Positions 1 to 7,728 of a DNA stretch of 11,528 bases are shown one piece after another. Both the position numbers and the translations under genes were made by a program. The notes under the pieces are model-generated. The model was given only the letters and a program-made list of their open reading frames with translations, had not been told where the DNA came from and searched no databases. The stretch comes from an uncultured bacterium. GTDB taxonomy: Bacteria > Planctomycetota > Phycisphaerae > Phycisphaerales > UBA1924. Position 1 is the stretch's first letter. The number at the start of each line of letters is the position of its first letter. Location: positions 1-11,528 of the forward strand of contig CALKYH010000297.1 of the NCBI GenBank assembly GCA_938003595.1, given 5' to 3'.

Positions 1-23
1 CGCGAGGCGCCGGGCGAGGCGGT

Positions 24-668
24 CTAGAAGCCGGCGTCGGCGAGCCACTCGCTGGGCTGGGCCTCGAGGGCCTGGGCGATGGCCAGGAGTGATTCGAGAC
101 TCGGAAGATGGGCGCCGCGCTCGACGCTGGAGAGCTGGCTGACGCTCAGGCCCGCGCTCTCGCCGAGTTCCTTGAGGGTCCAGCCGCGCGAGGTGCGGGC
201 CAAGCGGATGCAGCGCCCGAGCTCGCGCCGGAGGCGGTCCTGGGGTCGGCCACCGAGCTGGAAGGATTCCGCGGCGCCGCGCAGGGCGGTGCGGAGCTCC
301 TCGAGCGAGAATGGCTTGGCGATGTAGTCGTAGACATCCTGCTTGAAGGTCTTGCGCATCGTCTCGAGCGTGGGGTAGCCGGTGACGACGATCACGCAGA
401 GCCGGGGCCAGCGCTTGCGGAGCTCGGCGAGCGTGGCCTCGCCGCTGTGCCGGCCCATCTTCATGTCGAGCAGCAGGACATCGGGCAGACGCTCCTCGCA
501 CGCGGCGTAGCACTCGTCGGGCGTCGCGGCGATGCGGACCTCGTGGCCCTCGGCGAGCAGGGCCTCGCGGATGAACTCGCGGAAGTCCGGGTCGTCGTCG
601 AGCGCCAGGACCGACAGCGCCACGGGCTCGGCGGGTTCGACATCGTTCGCGGTCTGCGGCTCGCTCAA
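24..668 (-). CDS. Response regulator: receiver domain fused to Cro/C1-type HTH
   Basis: This 214-residue protein is a phosphorylation-controlled regulator, probably a DNA-binding one, that would receive phosphate from the histidine kinase encoded just upstream. Residues 18-132 form a CheY-like receiver: the acidic cluster D24-D26, phospho-acceptor D68 (in LLLDMK), switch T96 and conserved K118 (in AKPF) are all present. Residues about 147-205 are a Cro/C1 (XRE/HTH_3) helix-turn-helix, recognisable from RLARTSRGWTLKELGESAG and LSVSQLSSVERG. This differs from the usual OmpR, NarL or NtrC output domains. The start is TTG at 666-668; it overlaps the kinase stop as TTGA, with GGAG (complement of 677-680) 8 nt upstream. 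An internal GTG at codon 16 is the only obvious alternative and would trim the leader only. Receiver identity is secure; the target genes are unknown. Confidence 0.92.
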   Translation of the reverse strand: MSEPQTANDVEPAEPVALSVLALDDDPDFREFIREALLAEGHEVRIAATPDECYAACEERLPDVLLLDMKMGRHSGEATLAELRKRWPRLCVIVVTGYPTLETMRKTFKQDVYDYIAKPFSLEELRTALRGAAESFQLGGRPQDRLRRELGRCIRLARTSRGWTLKELGESAGLSVSQLSSVERGAHLPSLESLLAIAQALEAQPSEWLADAGF

Positions 669-680
669 GGTCCTGGCTCC
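665..680 (-). promoter_or_regulatory. TTGA stop/start overlap with SD for the response regulator
   Basis: Read on the minus strand, GGAG (677-680) lies 8 nt before TTG (666-668), and the TGA of the kinase (665-667) shares two bases with that TTG. This arrangement suggests translational coupling, which would keep kinase and regulator in proportion. Use of TTG rather than ATG is inferred from the overlap, the spacing and the absence of an earlier start. Confidence 0.6.
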
Positions 681-2263
681 GTCGGCGTCGCTCCAGCGTA
701 GCGATCGCCCGCCCCGGAGGGCGCCGGCTCACCTATGGGGAGCATGATCTCGAAGACGGCGCCCGTGCGCTTGGCGGCCTGGGGCGGGTCCATGCCGACC
801 GGCGCGCTGTTGCGCGCCAGGATCACGCCCCCGTGCTCCCGGATGATGCCCTCGGCGACGGCTAGACCAAGCCCGGTGCCGCGGGCGTCGAGGCGGGTGG
901 TGGTGAAGGGCTCGAAGAGGCGCGGCAGGACGGCCGGGTCGATGCCCGGGCCGTCGTCGGCGACCGTGATGGAGGCCCAGGGGTCGCCGTCGCGAACGGA
1001 GCGCTCGACGGAGACGGCGATCTGGCCGCCGGGCGCGGCGTGGAGCATGGCGTCGGCGCTGTTGCGGAGGAGATTGACGAAGACCTGGGACAGGCGGTCG
1101 GCGTCGCCGTCGATCAGGAAGTCCGGGGCGATGTCGTTGCGCAGGGCGATGGCGCGGGCCTCGCGGTCGATGCTGACGAGCGCCCAGGCGTCGTCCACGA
1201 GCGAGCGCAGTTCGACGGGCTCGCGCTTGGGGGGCCGGACCCGCGCGAAGTCCAGCAGGCTCTCGCTCAACCGCTCCAGCCGGTGCACGACGCGGACCAT
1301 CAGCGCCGCCTGGTCCTCGCTGACGCCCGCCTGAGGGTCCTGCGCGAGCCGCTCGATCTGCCCCTTGAGCACCGCCAGCGGCGTGTTCAGCTCGTGGGCC
1401 AGGCCCGCGGACATCATGCCCAGCGACGCCAGCCGGTCCTGGTCGGCGAGGTTGCGCCGGGCGGTCTCGAGCAAGTGGTTCTTGCGTTTCAGCTCCACCG
1501 CGACGACCTCCAGCTGATCCAGCGCATGGGCCAGCGCCTTCTCCTGGCGGCGGAGCTTGATGATGGACTCGTTCCGGGAGCGCATGATCTCGCCGAGTTC
1601 GTCCGCGGGGATGTCCGACGCGGGGATGATCTCGTGCTCGCGGTCGCCGGCCTGCACGGCGTGGTCGGCGTCGAGCAGTCGACGAATGGGCGAGTACACC
1701 TGCCGGGGCAGCACGAACAGCTCCAGCATCAACGCGATCAGGAAGTACACGCCCAGCAGCGCCCCGGTCAGCAGCAGGTAGAGCTTCCACACCGCGGCCC
1801 GGGCGGACATCGAGCGGGCGGCGGAGGAATAGAACAGCCCGGTGCGGACATCCCAGCGAACCACCCGCGGCCAGCCGGCGGGCGTGCGGGTCATGACATT
1901 CTCGCCGGCGCGCCGGACCGCCTCGTCCGCCTCGGCGGGCGTCAGGCCGATCTGCATCGCGGACCCCGCCGCGAGCTCGAGTCCGTCGAACTTCGGCAGC
2001 GGCTCTCCCGGGGGGGCGTTGACGAGCATCTCCATGCCCACCATGGCCTCGGTGCGTTCGGCCTCCAGCACCAGGTCGCGCACGGCCCAGCCGATCAGCA
2101 GCAGCAGCACCGCCGCGAGGCCGAGCGAGAAGCAGGTGTGCAGCAGGATCAGCTTCTTGCGGATCCGCATCTCGCCCAGCAGCCGCCGGCGCAGGGGCCG
2201 CCGGCCGGGCCCGGGCGAGGGCCGGTCGATCGCTGCGTCGCGGGGCTGCGGCGTGGTCGCCAT
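665..2263 (-). CDS. Membrane sensor histidine kinase
   Basis: This 532-residue two-component sensor senses a signal at the membrane and phosphorylates the response regulator that follows. After a basic N-terminus come a transmembrane helix (about 37-61), a periplasmic region of about 95 residues and a second helix (about 158-184). A HAMP-like linker (185-235) and a coiled coil (230-275) follow. The dimerisation/phospho-acceptor domain holds H290 in LAHELNTPLA. The ATPase domain has an N box with N397 and N401 (NLLRNSADAM), G1 at D436-G440 (DDGPG), an F box at LFEPFTT and G2 at GTGLGLA (462-468). The start is ATG at 2261-2263 with no clear SD. The gene is first in a two-gene operon and overlaps the regulator start by 4 nt. 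The periplasmic part resembles no sensor fold I can name, so the ligand is unknown. Confidence 0.96.
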   Translation of the reverse strand: MATTPQPRDAAIDRPSPGPGRRPLRRRLLGEMRIRKKLILLHTCFSLGLAAVLLLLIGWAVRDLVLEAERTEAMVGMEMLVNAPPGEPLPKFDGLELAAGSAMQIGLTPAEADEAVRRAGENVMTRTPAGWPRVVRWDVRTGLFYSSAARSMSARAAVWKLYLLLTGALLGVYFLIALMLELFVLPRQVYSPIRRLLDADHAVQAGDREHEIIPASDIPADELGEIMRSRNESIIKLRRQEKALAHALDQLEVVAVELKRKNHLLETARRNLADQDRLASLGMMSAGLAHELNTPLAVLKGQIERLAQDPQAGVSEDQAALMVRVVHRLERLSESLLDFARVRPPKREPVELRSLVDDAWALVSIDREARAIALRNDIAPDFLIDGDADRLSQVFVNLLRNSADAMLHAAPGGQIAVSVERSVRDGDPWASITVADDGPGIDPAVLPRLFEPFTTTRLDARGTGLGLAVAEGIIREHGGVILARNSAPVGMDPPQAAKRTGAVFEIMLPIGEPAPSGAGDRYAGATPTEPGP

Positions 2264-2368
2264 GGCGAATCGTCCGCATCACAGAGCCCCGGGACAAGCG
2301 GCCAAACCCAAGGCCGGATCCAGCCGATAACCCCGGAGGGCCGCGACTGCTCCGGCCCGGAGCCGCTC

Positions 2369-2713
2369 ATGCGACGAATGCACTGGTCCTGGAAGGCGAA
2401 TCTGCCCGCGCTGGTCATGGTGGCCGGCGCTCTGGCGCTGTTCTGGTCGGACATTTCCTCGGATGTCCGGGGCGCCATGCTCGTGGGGTGCGCGGTCGTT
2501 ATTCTGGCGCTCGTGATGTCCGGACGCAGCGCCCGCCGGACGCGCGCCGCGCTCGCGGAGAACGAGCGGGCCATCGCGCAGATCCGCGCCGAGGGCGCGG
2601 CGGACCGGCAGCGGCGCCGACAGGAGCAGCACTCATCGCCGCCGCCACTCCGCCTCGTCCCCGCCGACCCGACGCCGAGCCCTTCGCGCTCGTCGTCACC
2701 GGCGTCCAGCTGA
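2369..2713 (+). CDS. Small membrane protein with two helices and charged tail
   Basis: I do not recognise this 114-residue protein. Two hydrophobic stretches (about 12-27 and 35-51) are separated by a short polar turn (SDISSDVRG). An Arg/Glu/Ala-rich, probably helical tail (52-88) follows, then a Pro/Ser-rich end (89-114) that looks unstructured. GGAG at 2359-2362 with a 6-nt spacer supports ATG 2369; a second ATG lies three codons later. It is divergent from the histidine kinase across about 105 bp. Its last 26 codons overlap, in another frame, the apparent start of the next gene. The low-complexity end may therefore exist only because that DNA codes for the neighbour, or the two ORFs may be one gene split by an indel or frameshift. 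The membrane topology is well supported; no function can be given. Confidence 0.6.
   Translation: MRRMHWSWKANLPALVMVAGALALFWSDISSDVRGAMLVGCAVVILALVMSGRSARRTRAALAENERAIAQIRAEGAADRQRRRQEQHSSPPPLRLVPADPTPSPSRSSSPASS
2622..2637 (+). promoter_or_regulatory. Strong SD (AGGAG) 8 nt before an ATC codon
   Basis: AGGAG at 2622-2626 is a near-perfect SD. Eight nt after it, at 2635-2637, lies ATC in the frame of the 3096-ending ORF. No ATG or GTG in that frame lies between 2491 and 2760. This is the best-placed ribosome site for the downstream protein, but ATC is a very rare initiator, so the site may be fortuitous or may assist a frameshift. Confidence 0.35.
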
Positions 2714-3096
2714 ACGCCGAGCGCCACGACCGCCCGCTGGCGTATCGCCTGCGCGAGCGGATGCTCCGCGCCGCGGACCTGCTGGCGCCCGGCTCCGGCG
2801 AGATCGTGGTGTGCAGCGATGTCTGGTGGCTCAACACCGAATCGGTCCAGCGGATGCCCACGGTCTCCATCGGCGCCCCGGAGACCAACGCTCTTTCCGC
2901 GTTCCTCGCCGTGCGCGTGCCCTCGGCGTTCAGCGTCGAGAACTCGCTGGCCGTGCTGCTCGACCTGGATTCCACGCTGCTGCAGGCCTGCTGCTGGGGC
3001 GCCTCGCCCGTCGCCACGGCCGCCGCCGTGGACGCCTTCTGCGACCGCTACCTGGAGAGCTTCGTCGAGCGCGCCCTCGAGGCCGCGGACGCCTAG
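2635..3096 (+). CDS. Unrecognised soluble protein; start uncertain
   Basis: I do not recognise the family. From about residue 16 the reading frame looks like a folded alpha/beta protein: a beta strand (FALVVTGVQL), a helix with LAYRLRERM, a strand (EIVVCSDVWWLN), then VSIGAPETNALS, LAVLLDLDS and a C-terminal helix after WGASPVATAAAVDAFC. There are no membrane segments or signal peptide. The start is the problem. ATC 2635 follows an AGGAG at good spacing. GTG 2488 would add about 49 Arg-rich residues read out of frame through the upstream gene. CTG 2710 overlaps the upstream TGA as CTGA but cuts off the first strand. ATG 2761 removes 42 residues. A -1 shift from the upstream frame would also reach it. 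The stop at 3094-3096 is 5 bp from the converging mnmE stop. Confidence 0.6.
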   Translation: MAAATPPRPRRPDAEPFALVVTGVQLNAERHDRPLAYRLRERMLRAADLLAPGSGEIVVCSDVWWLNTESVQRMPTVSIGAPETNALSAFLAVRVPSAFSVENSLAVLLDLDSTLLQACCWGASPVATAAAVDAFCDRYLESFVERALEAADA

Positions 3097-3101
3097 TCGC
3101 G

Positions 3102-4469
3102 CTACTTGCCGACGCAGAACGCCGCGAAGATGCGCCCGATGATGTCGTCGGGGTGCAGCCTGCCGGACAGCTCTCCGAGCGCCTCAACAGCCTCGCGCAG
3201 CGTCTGAGCGACGATCTCGGGGCGCGTCAGCGTCGGCGCGCCGGGGTCGTCGAGGCTCTCGATCGCGGCGGCGCAGGCGCGGGCCGCCCTCGCCATCGCC
3301 AGCCGCCGGCGAGGGATCAGCGCCTGTTCCGACGCCCCGCGCGCCTCGCGCGCGAAGGCGCAGTCGGCGATCGCCCGGCGCAGCGCGTCCAGCCCCCGCC
3401 CGTCCAGGGCGCAGACCGGCAGCGCGCCGTGAGCCGTCTCGCCCGGCAGGTCCGCCTTGGTGCGGATGCGGATGACCGCGGCGTGGCTGGCGTCCAGATG
3501 CACCTCGCGGAACCGGCCCTGCGGATCGCAGCAGATCAGCACATCGGCCCTCGCCACGGCCTCCCGCGCCAGGCGCTGGGCCTCTTCGTCGAGAGCGCCG
3601 CGGGCCGCGAGAGCGCCGTCGAGGCCCGCCAGGTCCATCAACGACACTTCGCCGGCGCCGGGAACGAGGGGCGCGAGGTCCAGCGGCTCGACGAGCACAT
3701 CGCGCGTCGTCCCGGCCTCGTCGGACTCCACAGCCCGACGCTTTCCCAGCAGCGCGTTGAACAGCGTGGACTTGCCCGCGTTCGGCGCCCCCACCAGCGC
3801 CACACGCGGCGCCTCGGCCCCAAGGCCGGCGGAAGCCGCGGGCCCGCACGCGCGCTCGATGGATCGGCGCAGCGCCTCGAGCCGTGCCGCGAGCGCCTCC
3901 GTGCGGATCGGCACGACATCTTCCTGGTCCGTGAAGTCGATGCCGGCCTCGACCAGCGCGAGCAGCGTCGCGGCCTCCTCAAGCCAGGCGAGCGACTCGC
4001 GCCCGGGCGCGCCGGCGCGCAGGCGATGGGCCGCGTCGAGTTCCCCCTGTGTGCGCGCGCCGATCAGGGCCCCCACCGCTTCGGCCTGATCGAGCGTCAG
4101 CCGTCCATTCAGGAACGCCCGCGCGGTGAACTCGCCCGGCTCCGCGTGGCGCACACCCGGGTTGGAGAGCAACGCGCGGAGCAGGCGATCGACCAGGTGC
4201 GGGTTGCCGGGGACCATCGCCTCGGCGGTGTGTTCACCGGTGTAGGAATGGGGCGGCCTCGACCAGACGCACAGCGCGGGCAGCGTGCGGCCGTCGAACC
4301 CGATCCGAGCCGCGGCGCAGCGCGGTCGGGCGTCGCCATGGAATGCGGGCGGCTCGGCGCCGAGGGCCCGGAGCGTCTCGTGAGCAAGCGGGCCCGAGAG
4401 GCGCAGGATCGCGCGCGCGGAGCGCCCCGGGGGGCTCGCTACGGCCGCGATGGTGTCGCCGGTTCGCAC
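3102..4469 (-). CDS. mnmE: tRNA uridine-5-carboxymethylaminomethyl modification GTPase MnmE
   Basis: With MnmG, MnmE modifies the wobble uridine (C5) of several tRNAs, using methylene-tetrahydrofolate and GTP hydrolysis. The 455 residues match the normal length. The N-terminal folate domain shows DTIAAVASPPG, PHSYTGEH (73-80) and PGEFTARAFLNGRL (111-124). The G domain inserted in the helical domain has G1 GAPNAGKST (227-235), G2 GTTRD (253-257), G3 DLAG (279-282) and G4 TKAD (337-340). The protein ends in FCVGK, the family's C-terminal CxGK with catalytic Cys (C452). G3 is usually DTAG, so Leu in place of Thr is a small oddity. The start is GTG at 4467-4469, fixed by the family's typical N-terminus; there is no clear SD. 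The gene lies 28 bp after yidC and is probably co-transcribed with it. Confidence 0.97.
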   Translation of the reverse strand: MRTGDTIAAVASPPGRSARAILRLSGPLAHETLRALGAEPPAFHGDARPRCAAARIGFDGRTLPALCVWSRPPHSYTGEHTAEAMVPGNPHLVDRLLRALLSNPGVRHAEPGEFTARAFLNGRLTLDQAEAVGALIGARTQGELDAAHRLRAGAPGRESLAWLEEAATLLALVEAGIDFTDQEDVVPIRTEALAARLEALRRSIERACGPAASAGLGAEAPRVALVGAPNAGKSTLFNALLGKRRAVESDEAGTTRDVLVEPLDLAPLVPGAGEVSLMDLAGLDGALAARGALDEEAQRLAREAVARADVLICCDPQGRFREVHLDASHAAVIRIRTKADLPGETAHGALPVCALDGRGLDALRRAIADCAFAREARGASEQALIPRRRLAMARAARACAAAIESLDDPGAPTLTRPEIVAQTLREAVEALGELSGRLHPDDIIGRIFAAFCVGK

Positions 4470-4497
4470 GGCCGGAGTCTACCCGGCGCGCTGGCGG

Positions 4498-6729
4498 TCA
4501 CTCGCCGCGTTTCTTGTACTTGCGGTCGCCCGCCTCGCGGTGCTTCTGGAACGGGTTGGCGGGGGCCTGGTTGCGGACGCGCTTCACGCCCGGACGCGTG
4601 CCCTTCTTCTTGGGCGGCTCCAGGTCCAGCTGGTTGATGTGGGCGCGGATCCAGCGGCTCTCGAGGATGCCCAGCGTGGAGTTCGTCACGAAGTAGATCG
4701 CCAGGCCGCTCGGGGCGTTGTACATGAACACCGGGAACATGACGACCATCATGATCTTCATGATCTTCTGCTGCTGCTGCTGCTCGGGCGTCATCGCGGC
4801 CGAGGTCGGCGGCGTGAGGTACTTCTGCTGCATGTAGAAGACCACGCCCAGCAGGAGCGGCAGGATGTTGATCCCGCTGATCGGGCCCATCATCGCGCCG
4901 ATGATCGGGATGTTGAAGCCGGTCCCGAACTCGATGAAATGATCCGGCGCGCTCAGATCCGACAGGAAGCTCCAGCGCCCGCCGGTGATCGTCTGGAAGA
5001 CGCCGAAGAACGCCGGCTGATGGCGCAGCTCGAAGTTGAAGTACAGCATCGCGTAGAGCGCGATCCAGATGGGCGTCTGGAGGAACATGGGCAGGCAGCC
5101 CAGGGCGCCGGTGAAGGACACGCCCTCCTCGCGCATGAGCTTGACCATCTCCTGCTGCAGCGCCTTGGGGTCGTCCTTGTACTTTTCCTTGAGGGCCGCC
5201 TGCTTGGGGCCCAGCGCCTGCATCTTCTTGCTGAACCGGGCCAGCGTGATCTGCGAGCGGCGCGTCACCGGGTGCAGGATGGCGCGCACCACCAGCACCA
5301 GCAGCATGATCGCCAGGGCCCAGTCGAACACGATGTAGCTGTCCGCGAACTGCAGGAACCACAGCAGCGCCAGCGCCAGCGGCTGGAAGGTGCAGAACGC
5401 GCACATGCCGCCGAGGTTGTAGACGATGATCGACGGGAGGTTCAGCGACCGGAACAGCGCCGTGCCGCCCAGCTCGGGCCGGTGCAGCGGGCCGGCGTAG
5501 GCGCCCAGGGACAGCGTCGTCGAGCCGCCCGGCGCCACCATGGTCGTCGGGCTCGACATCTGCAGGATCAGCGTGCCGGTCTTCTCGTCCGATCCGACCA
5601 GCACGCCGTAGACGTCCTGCACCGCGTGCAGCTGCTTGTCGATCGTCGTCGGGACATCGCTCTCGACGGCCCGCAGCGGGTGCACGATGAAGGTGAAATA
5701 CCGCGAGGTCGTCGCGATCCACACCAGCTCCTCGCCCGGACGCGCGAACTGCTCGGAGCGCCAGATCGGCTGGCCCTTGCGCGCCATCTTGATGATCGCC
5801 GCGCGGCCCACCAGCTTGCTGTCGGCCACCACGATCTGGCGCGACGGATCGACCTGCGGCGAGAGCAGCTTGCCCACACGCACCCGGCGCGGGTCGAGCC
5901 GGTAGCCGGTCGTCTCCTGCGGCAGGTCCGCCGGGCCGTAGGTGTACCAGCGGACGCGCACATCACGACCGCTGAGATTCTCGAAGCGCTGGTGCACCTG
6001 GATGTCGTACGAGCCCGGCGCGAGCTCGAAACGCTTGATCAATCGTGCGAACGGCGCGCCCTCCTCGGTCTCCAGCGTCGCCTGGAACTCGCCCGGCGCC
6101 GTCTCCTTCCAGTAGGTCCCGCCCGGCGCCAGGCGCAGGTCGATGAGCTGCCCGGGGCCCGTGGGGCCCGACGCGACCTCGACCGCCACCGTCGCCAGGG
6201 GCGAGACCACCAGCGTCACGCCGTTGGGCCCCGTCACGCGGCTGCGGCTCTGGATCGGGTAGTGCTTCGTCTGGCGGATGTCCTCGAACTCGTCGGCGAG
6301 CGTGATGGTCTCGACGCCGGCGCCGTAGTCCGTGAAGGTGACGAGCGCTTCGTACGCCCCGTCCGGGTCCATGCTGCCCAGGGGCGACCAGGCGACGCCT
6401 GTCCGGGGCTCAACGCGCGCCCGGACCACGCCCAGGGGCGCCGCGTCGGCTGGCGGCGTGGTCGCGCTCGGGGCTGGAGCGGCCTGCACGGCCTCAGCGC
6501 TCGACGAGGGATCGGCGCCGGACGGCGCCGGCGGCTCCGCGACCTGCGAGGCGGCGGGCGTGGCCGACGTGGAGTCGGCGGCGGCGCTCTGCGCGGAGGG
6601 CGCGGCGGGGTTCGGCGCCGAGCGAGAGCGGACGGTCGCAACGAACACGACGACGCAGAGCGCCAGGCCGATCAGCGAGATCACCGCGGTGAGGACAGCG
6701 CGACGGAGAGGATTGGCGGGAGGGGGCAT
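4498..6729 (-). CDS. yidC: Membrane protein insertase YidC
   Basis: YidC inserts and folds inner-membrane proteins, alone or with SecYEG. The 743-residue protein has an N-terminal anchor helix (11-32), an Ala/Pro/Ser-rich linker (36-98), a large periplasmic beta domain (about 105-420) and the conserved five-helix Oxa1 core. Core helices lie near 433-459, 465-487, 540-565, 603-632 and 655-682. R482 in LVVRAILHPVTRR corresponds to the conserved groove arginine. The cytoplasmic helical hairpin (FSKKMQALGPKQAALKEKYKDD) and the GCLPMFLQTPIWIALY segment are typical. The tail is strongly basic (KKK, KYKKRGE), as expected for ribosome contact. A run of five Gln (650-654, all CAG) precedes the last core helix. 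The start is ATG 6727-6729 without an SD. The N-terminal periplasmic domain is the Gram-negative form. Confidence 0.97.
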   Translation of the reverse strand: MPPPANPLRRAVLTAVISLIGLALCVVVFVATVRSRSAPNPAAPSAQSAAADSTSATPAASQVAEPPAPSGADPSSSAEAVQAAPAPSATTPPADAAPLGVVRARVEPRTGVAWSPLGSMDPDGAYEALVTFTDYGAGVETITLADEFEDIRQTKHYPIQSRSRVTGPNGVTLVVSPLATVAVEVASGPTGPGQLIDLRLAPGGTYWKETAPGEFQATLETEEGAPFARLIKRFELAPGSYDIQVHQRFENLSGRDVRVRWYTYGPADLPQETTGYRLDPRRVRVGKLLSPQVDPSRQIVVADSKLVGRAAIIKMARKGQPIWRSEQFARPGEELVWIATTSRYFTFIVHPLRAVESDVPTTIDKQLHAVQDVYGVLVGSDEKTGTLILQMSSPTTMVAPGGSTTLSLGAYAGPLHRPELGGTALFRSLNLPSIIVYNLGGMCAFCTFQPLALALLWFLQFADSYIVFDWALAIMLLVLVVRAILHPVTRRSQITLARFSKKMQALGPKQAALKEKYKDDPKALQQEMVKLMREEGVSFTGALGCLPMFLQTPIWIALYAMLYFNFELRHQPAFFGVFQTITGGRWSFLSDLSAPDHFIEFGTGFNIPIIGAMMGPISGINILPLLLGVVFYMQQKYLTPPTSAAMTPEQQQQQKIMKIMMVVMFPVFMYNAPSGLAIYFVTNSTLGILESRWIRAHINQLDLEPPKKKGTRPGVKRVRNQAPANPFQKHREAGDRKYKKRGE
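4768..4782. repeat. (CTG)5 microsatellite inside yidC
   Basis: Five exact CTG units on the plus strand read as five CAG codons on the yidC strand, giving Gln 650-654. A pure triplet run could vary in length without breaking the frame. It sits between two core membrane helices. Confidence 0.7.
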
Positions 6730-6856
6730 GGTGAGGGTGGGCGAGGCGGTTCCCGGCGTTCAAAGCCGGAGGGTCGCGCCGGGGCGGGAACGATAACAGC
6801 TTTGGGGTCGGCGCCGCGCCCGGGAGGGTCGAGCGCCGCGAACGAGAGACGGTGGG

Positions 6857-7645
6857 TCAGCGGCCCTCGTAGAGCCGCTCGCCGAGCCAGTCGCTCAGCT
6901 CGGGGATGGCCTTGATCTTCTCGGCGGTCACGGCGACGTCGTACTCCACGCGGACGAACTCGACGGAGAGCTCGCCGTTGGCCTGCAGGATCGCGTAGGA
7001 CGCGCGGGGGTCGTGGTCGCGGGGCTGGCCGACGGAGCCGACATTGATGAGCGCCTTCTCGCCGGAGGTGATGGTGTAGACGCGCCGGCCCAGCTCGTCG
7101 GGCGAGTAGAAGTCCGGCTCGTCGGTGAAGACGCCGGGCACATGGGTGTGCCCCACGATGCCGACGCGGTCGATGCGGTCGAAGATCTGCTTCATCTTCT
7201 CCGCGGCGGTCATGACATCGTCGGGGAAGACATATTCGTTGATGGGCCGACGGGGCGAGCCGTGGACGGCCAGCACCGGGACCTCGCTGCCCTGGGGCGC
7301 CTCCACCACGCGGACGCGCAGCCGGCCGAGGAAGTCGTACCGGCGGGCCTTGGCGGCGGCGTCGGGCTCGGCGTCGAACTGCTCGCGGGTCCAGTACGCG
7401 GCGGACGCGGCGGCGGGGTTGAAGTTCGTGGGCTCGTACAGGACGCCGAAGTCGTGGTTGCCCATCAGGGACCAGGCGCAGCGTTCGGCGACAAGGTCGA
7501 CGCACTGCAGCGGCTCGGGTCCATAACCGATGATGTCGCCGAGGCAGATGATCTTGTCGATGCCGCGCTGATCGATGTCGGCGAGGACCGCGCGCAACGC
7601 CTCGGCGTTTCCGTGGATATCGCTGATGACGGCGGTCGATGGCAT
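6857..7645 (-). CDS. Calcineurin-like metallophosphoesterase
   Basis: This is a 262-residue cytoplasmic phosphodiesterase or phosphatase with a two-metal site. The full motif set is visible: D9 and H11 (SDIHGN), G36-D37 (LGDIIGYGP), GNHD at 62-65, H128 (VHGSPR) and GHTH at 165-168. The C-terminal part carries INVGSVGQPRD, common in YfcE-like and PrpE/ApaH-like stand-alone enzymes. The substrate cannot be told from sequence; candidates include small-molecule phosphodiesters. It lacks a signal peptide. The start is ATG 7643-7645, right before the first beta strand, with no SD. It is divergent from clpP1 across about 230 bp and lies 127 bp upstream of yidC on the same strand, so it may or may not share that transcript. 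Confidence 0.94.
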   Translation of the reverse strand: MPSTAVISDIHGNAEALRAVLADIDQRGIDKIICLGDIIGYGPEPLQCVDLVAERCAWSLMGNHDFGVLYEPTNFNPAAASAAYWTREQFDAEPDAAAKARRYDFLGRLRVRVVEAPQGSEVPVLAVHGSPRRPINEYVFPDDVMTAAEKMKQIFDRIDRVGIVGHTHVPGVFTDEPDFYSPDELGRRVYTITSGEKALINVGSVGQPRDHDPRASYAILQANGELSVEFVRVEYDVAVTAEKIKAIPELSDWLGERLYEGR

Positions 7646-7699
7646 GCGGGAGGGTGGCGACAGCCCCTGTTTGGTGCAAGTCCGGCGCGGATTCCGCCG

Positions 7700-7728
7700 A
7701 TGCTAGTGGACTGCCCGGACCGGAGCAA
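7700..7728 (-). promoter_or_regulatory. Possible promoter of the metallophosphoesterase gene
   Basis: On the minus strand TTGCTC (7723-7728) and TAGCAT (7700-7705) are separated by exactly 17 nt, with the expected start of transcription about 48 nt before the ATG. The -35 matches consensus at three positions and the -10 at four, so this is only suggestive. Confidence 0.3.

Noticed and set aside
2278..2305. Possible minus-strand promoter for the histidine kinase (TTGGCC, 16 nt, TGTGAT)
   Set aside because: Both boxes match only four of six positions and the region is GC-rich; not better than chance, although a promoter must lie somewhere in this 105-bp gap.
1040..2713. 557-codon plus-strand open frame
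   Set aside because: Most of it is antisense to the histidine kinase and reads as His/Arg/Gln-rich shadow sequence; only the part from ATG 2369 looks like a real protein.
6753..6769. CCGGC/GCCGG inverted repeat before yidC
   Set aside because: The stem is only 5 bp with a 7-nt loop and no T run on either strand; too weak to call a terminator or operator.
4450..6915. 821-codon plus-strand open frame opposite yidC
   Set aside because: It is the antisense of yidC, made long by GC-rich codon use; composition is Arg/His/Asp-rich and no domain is visible.
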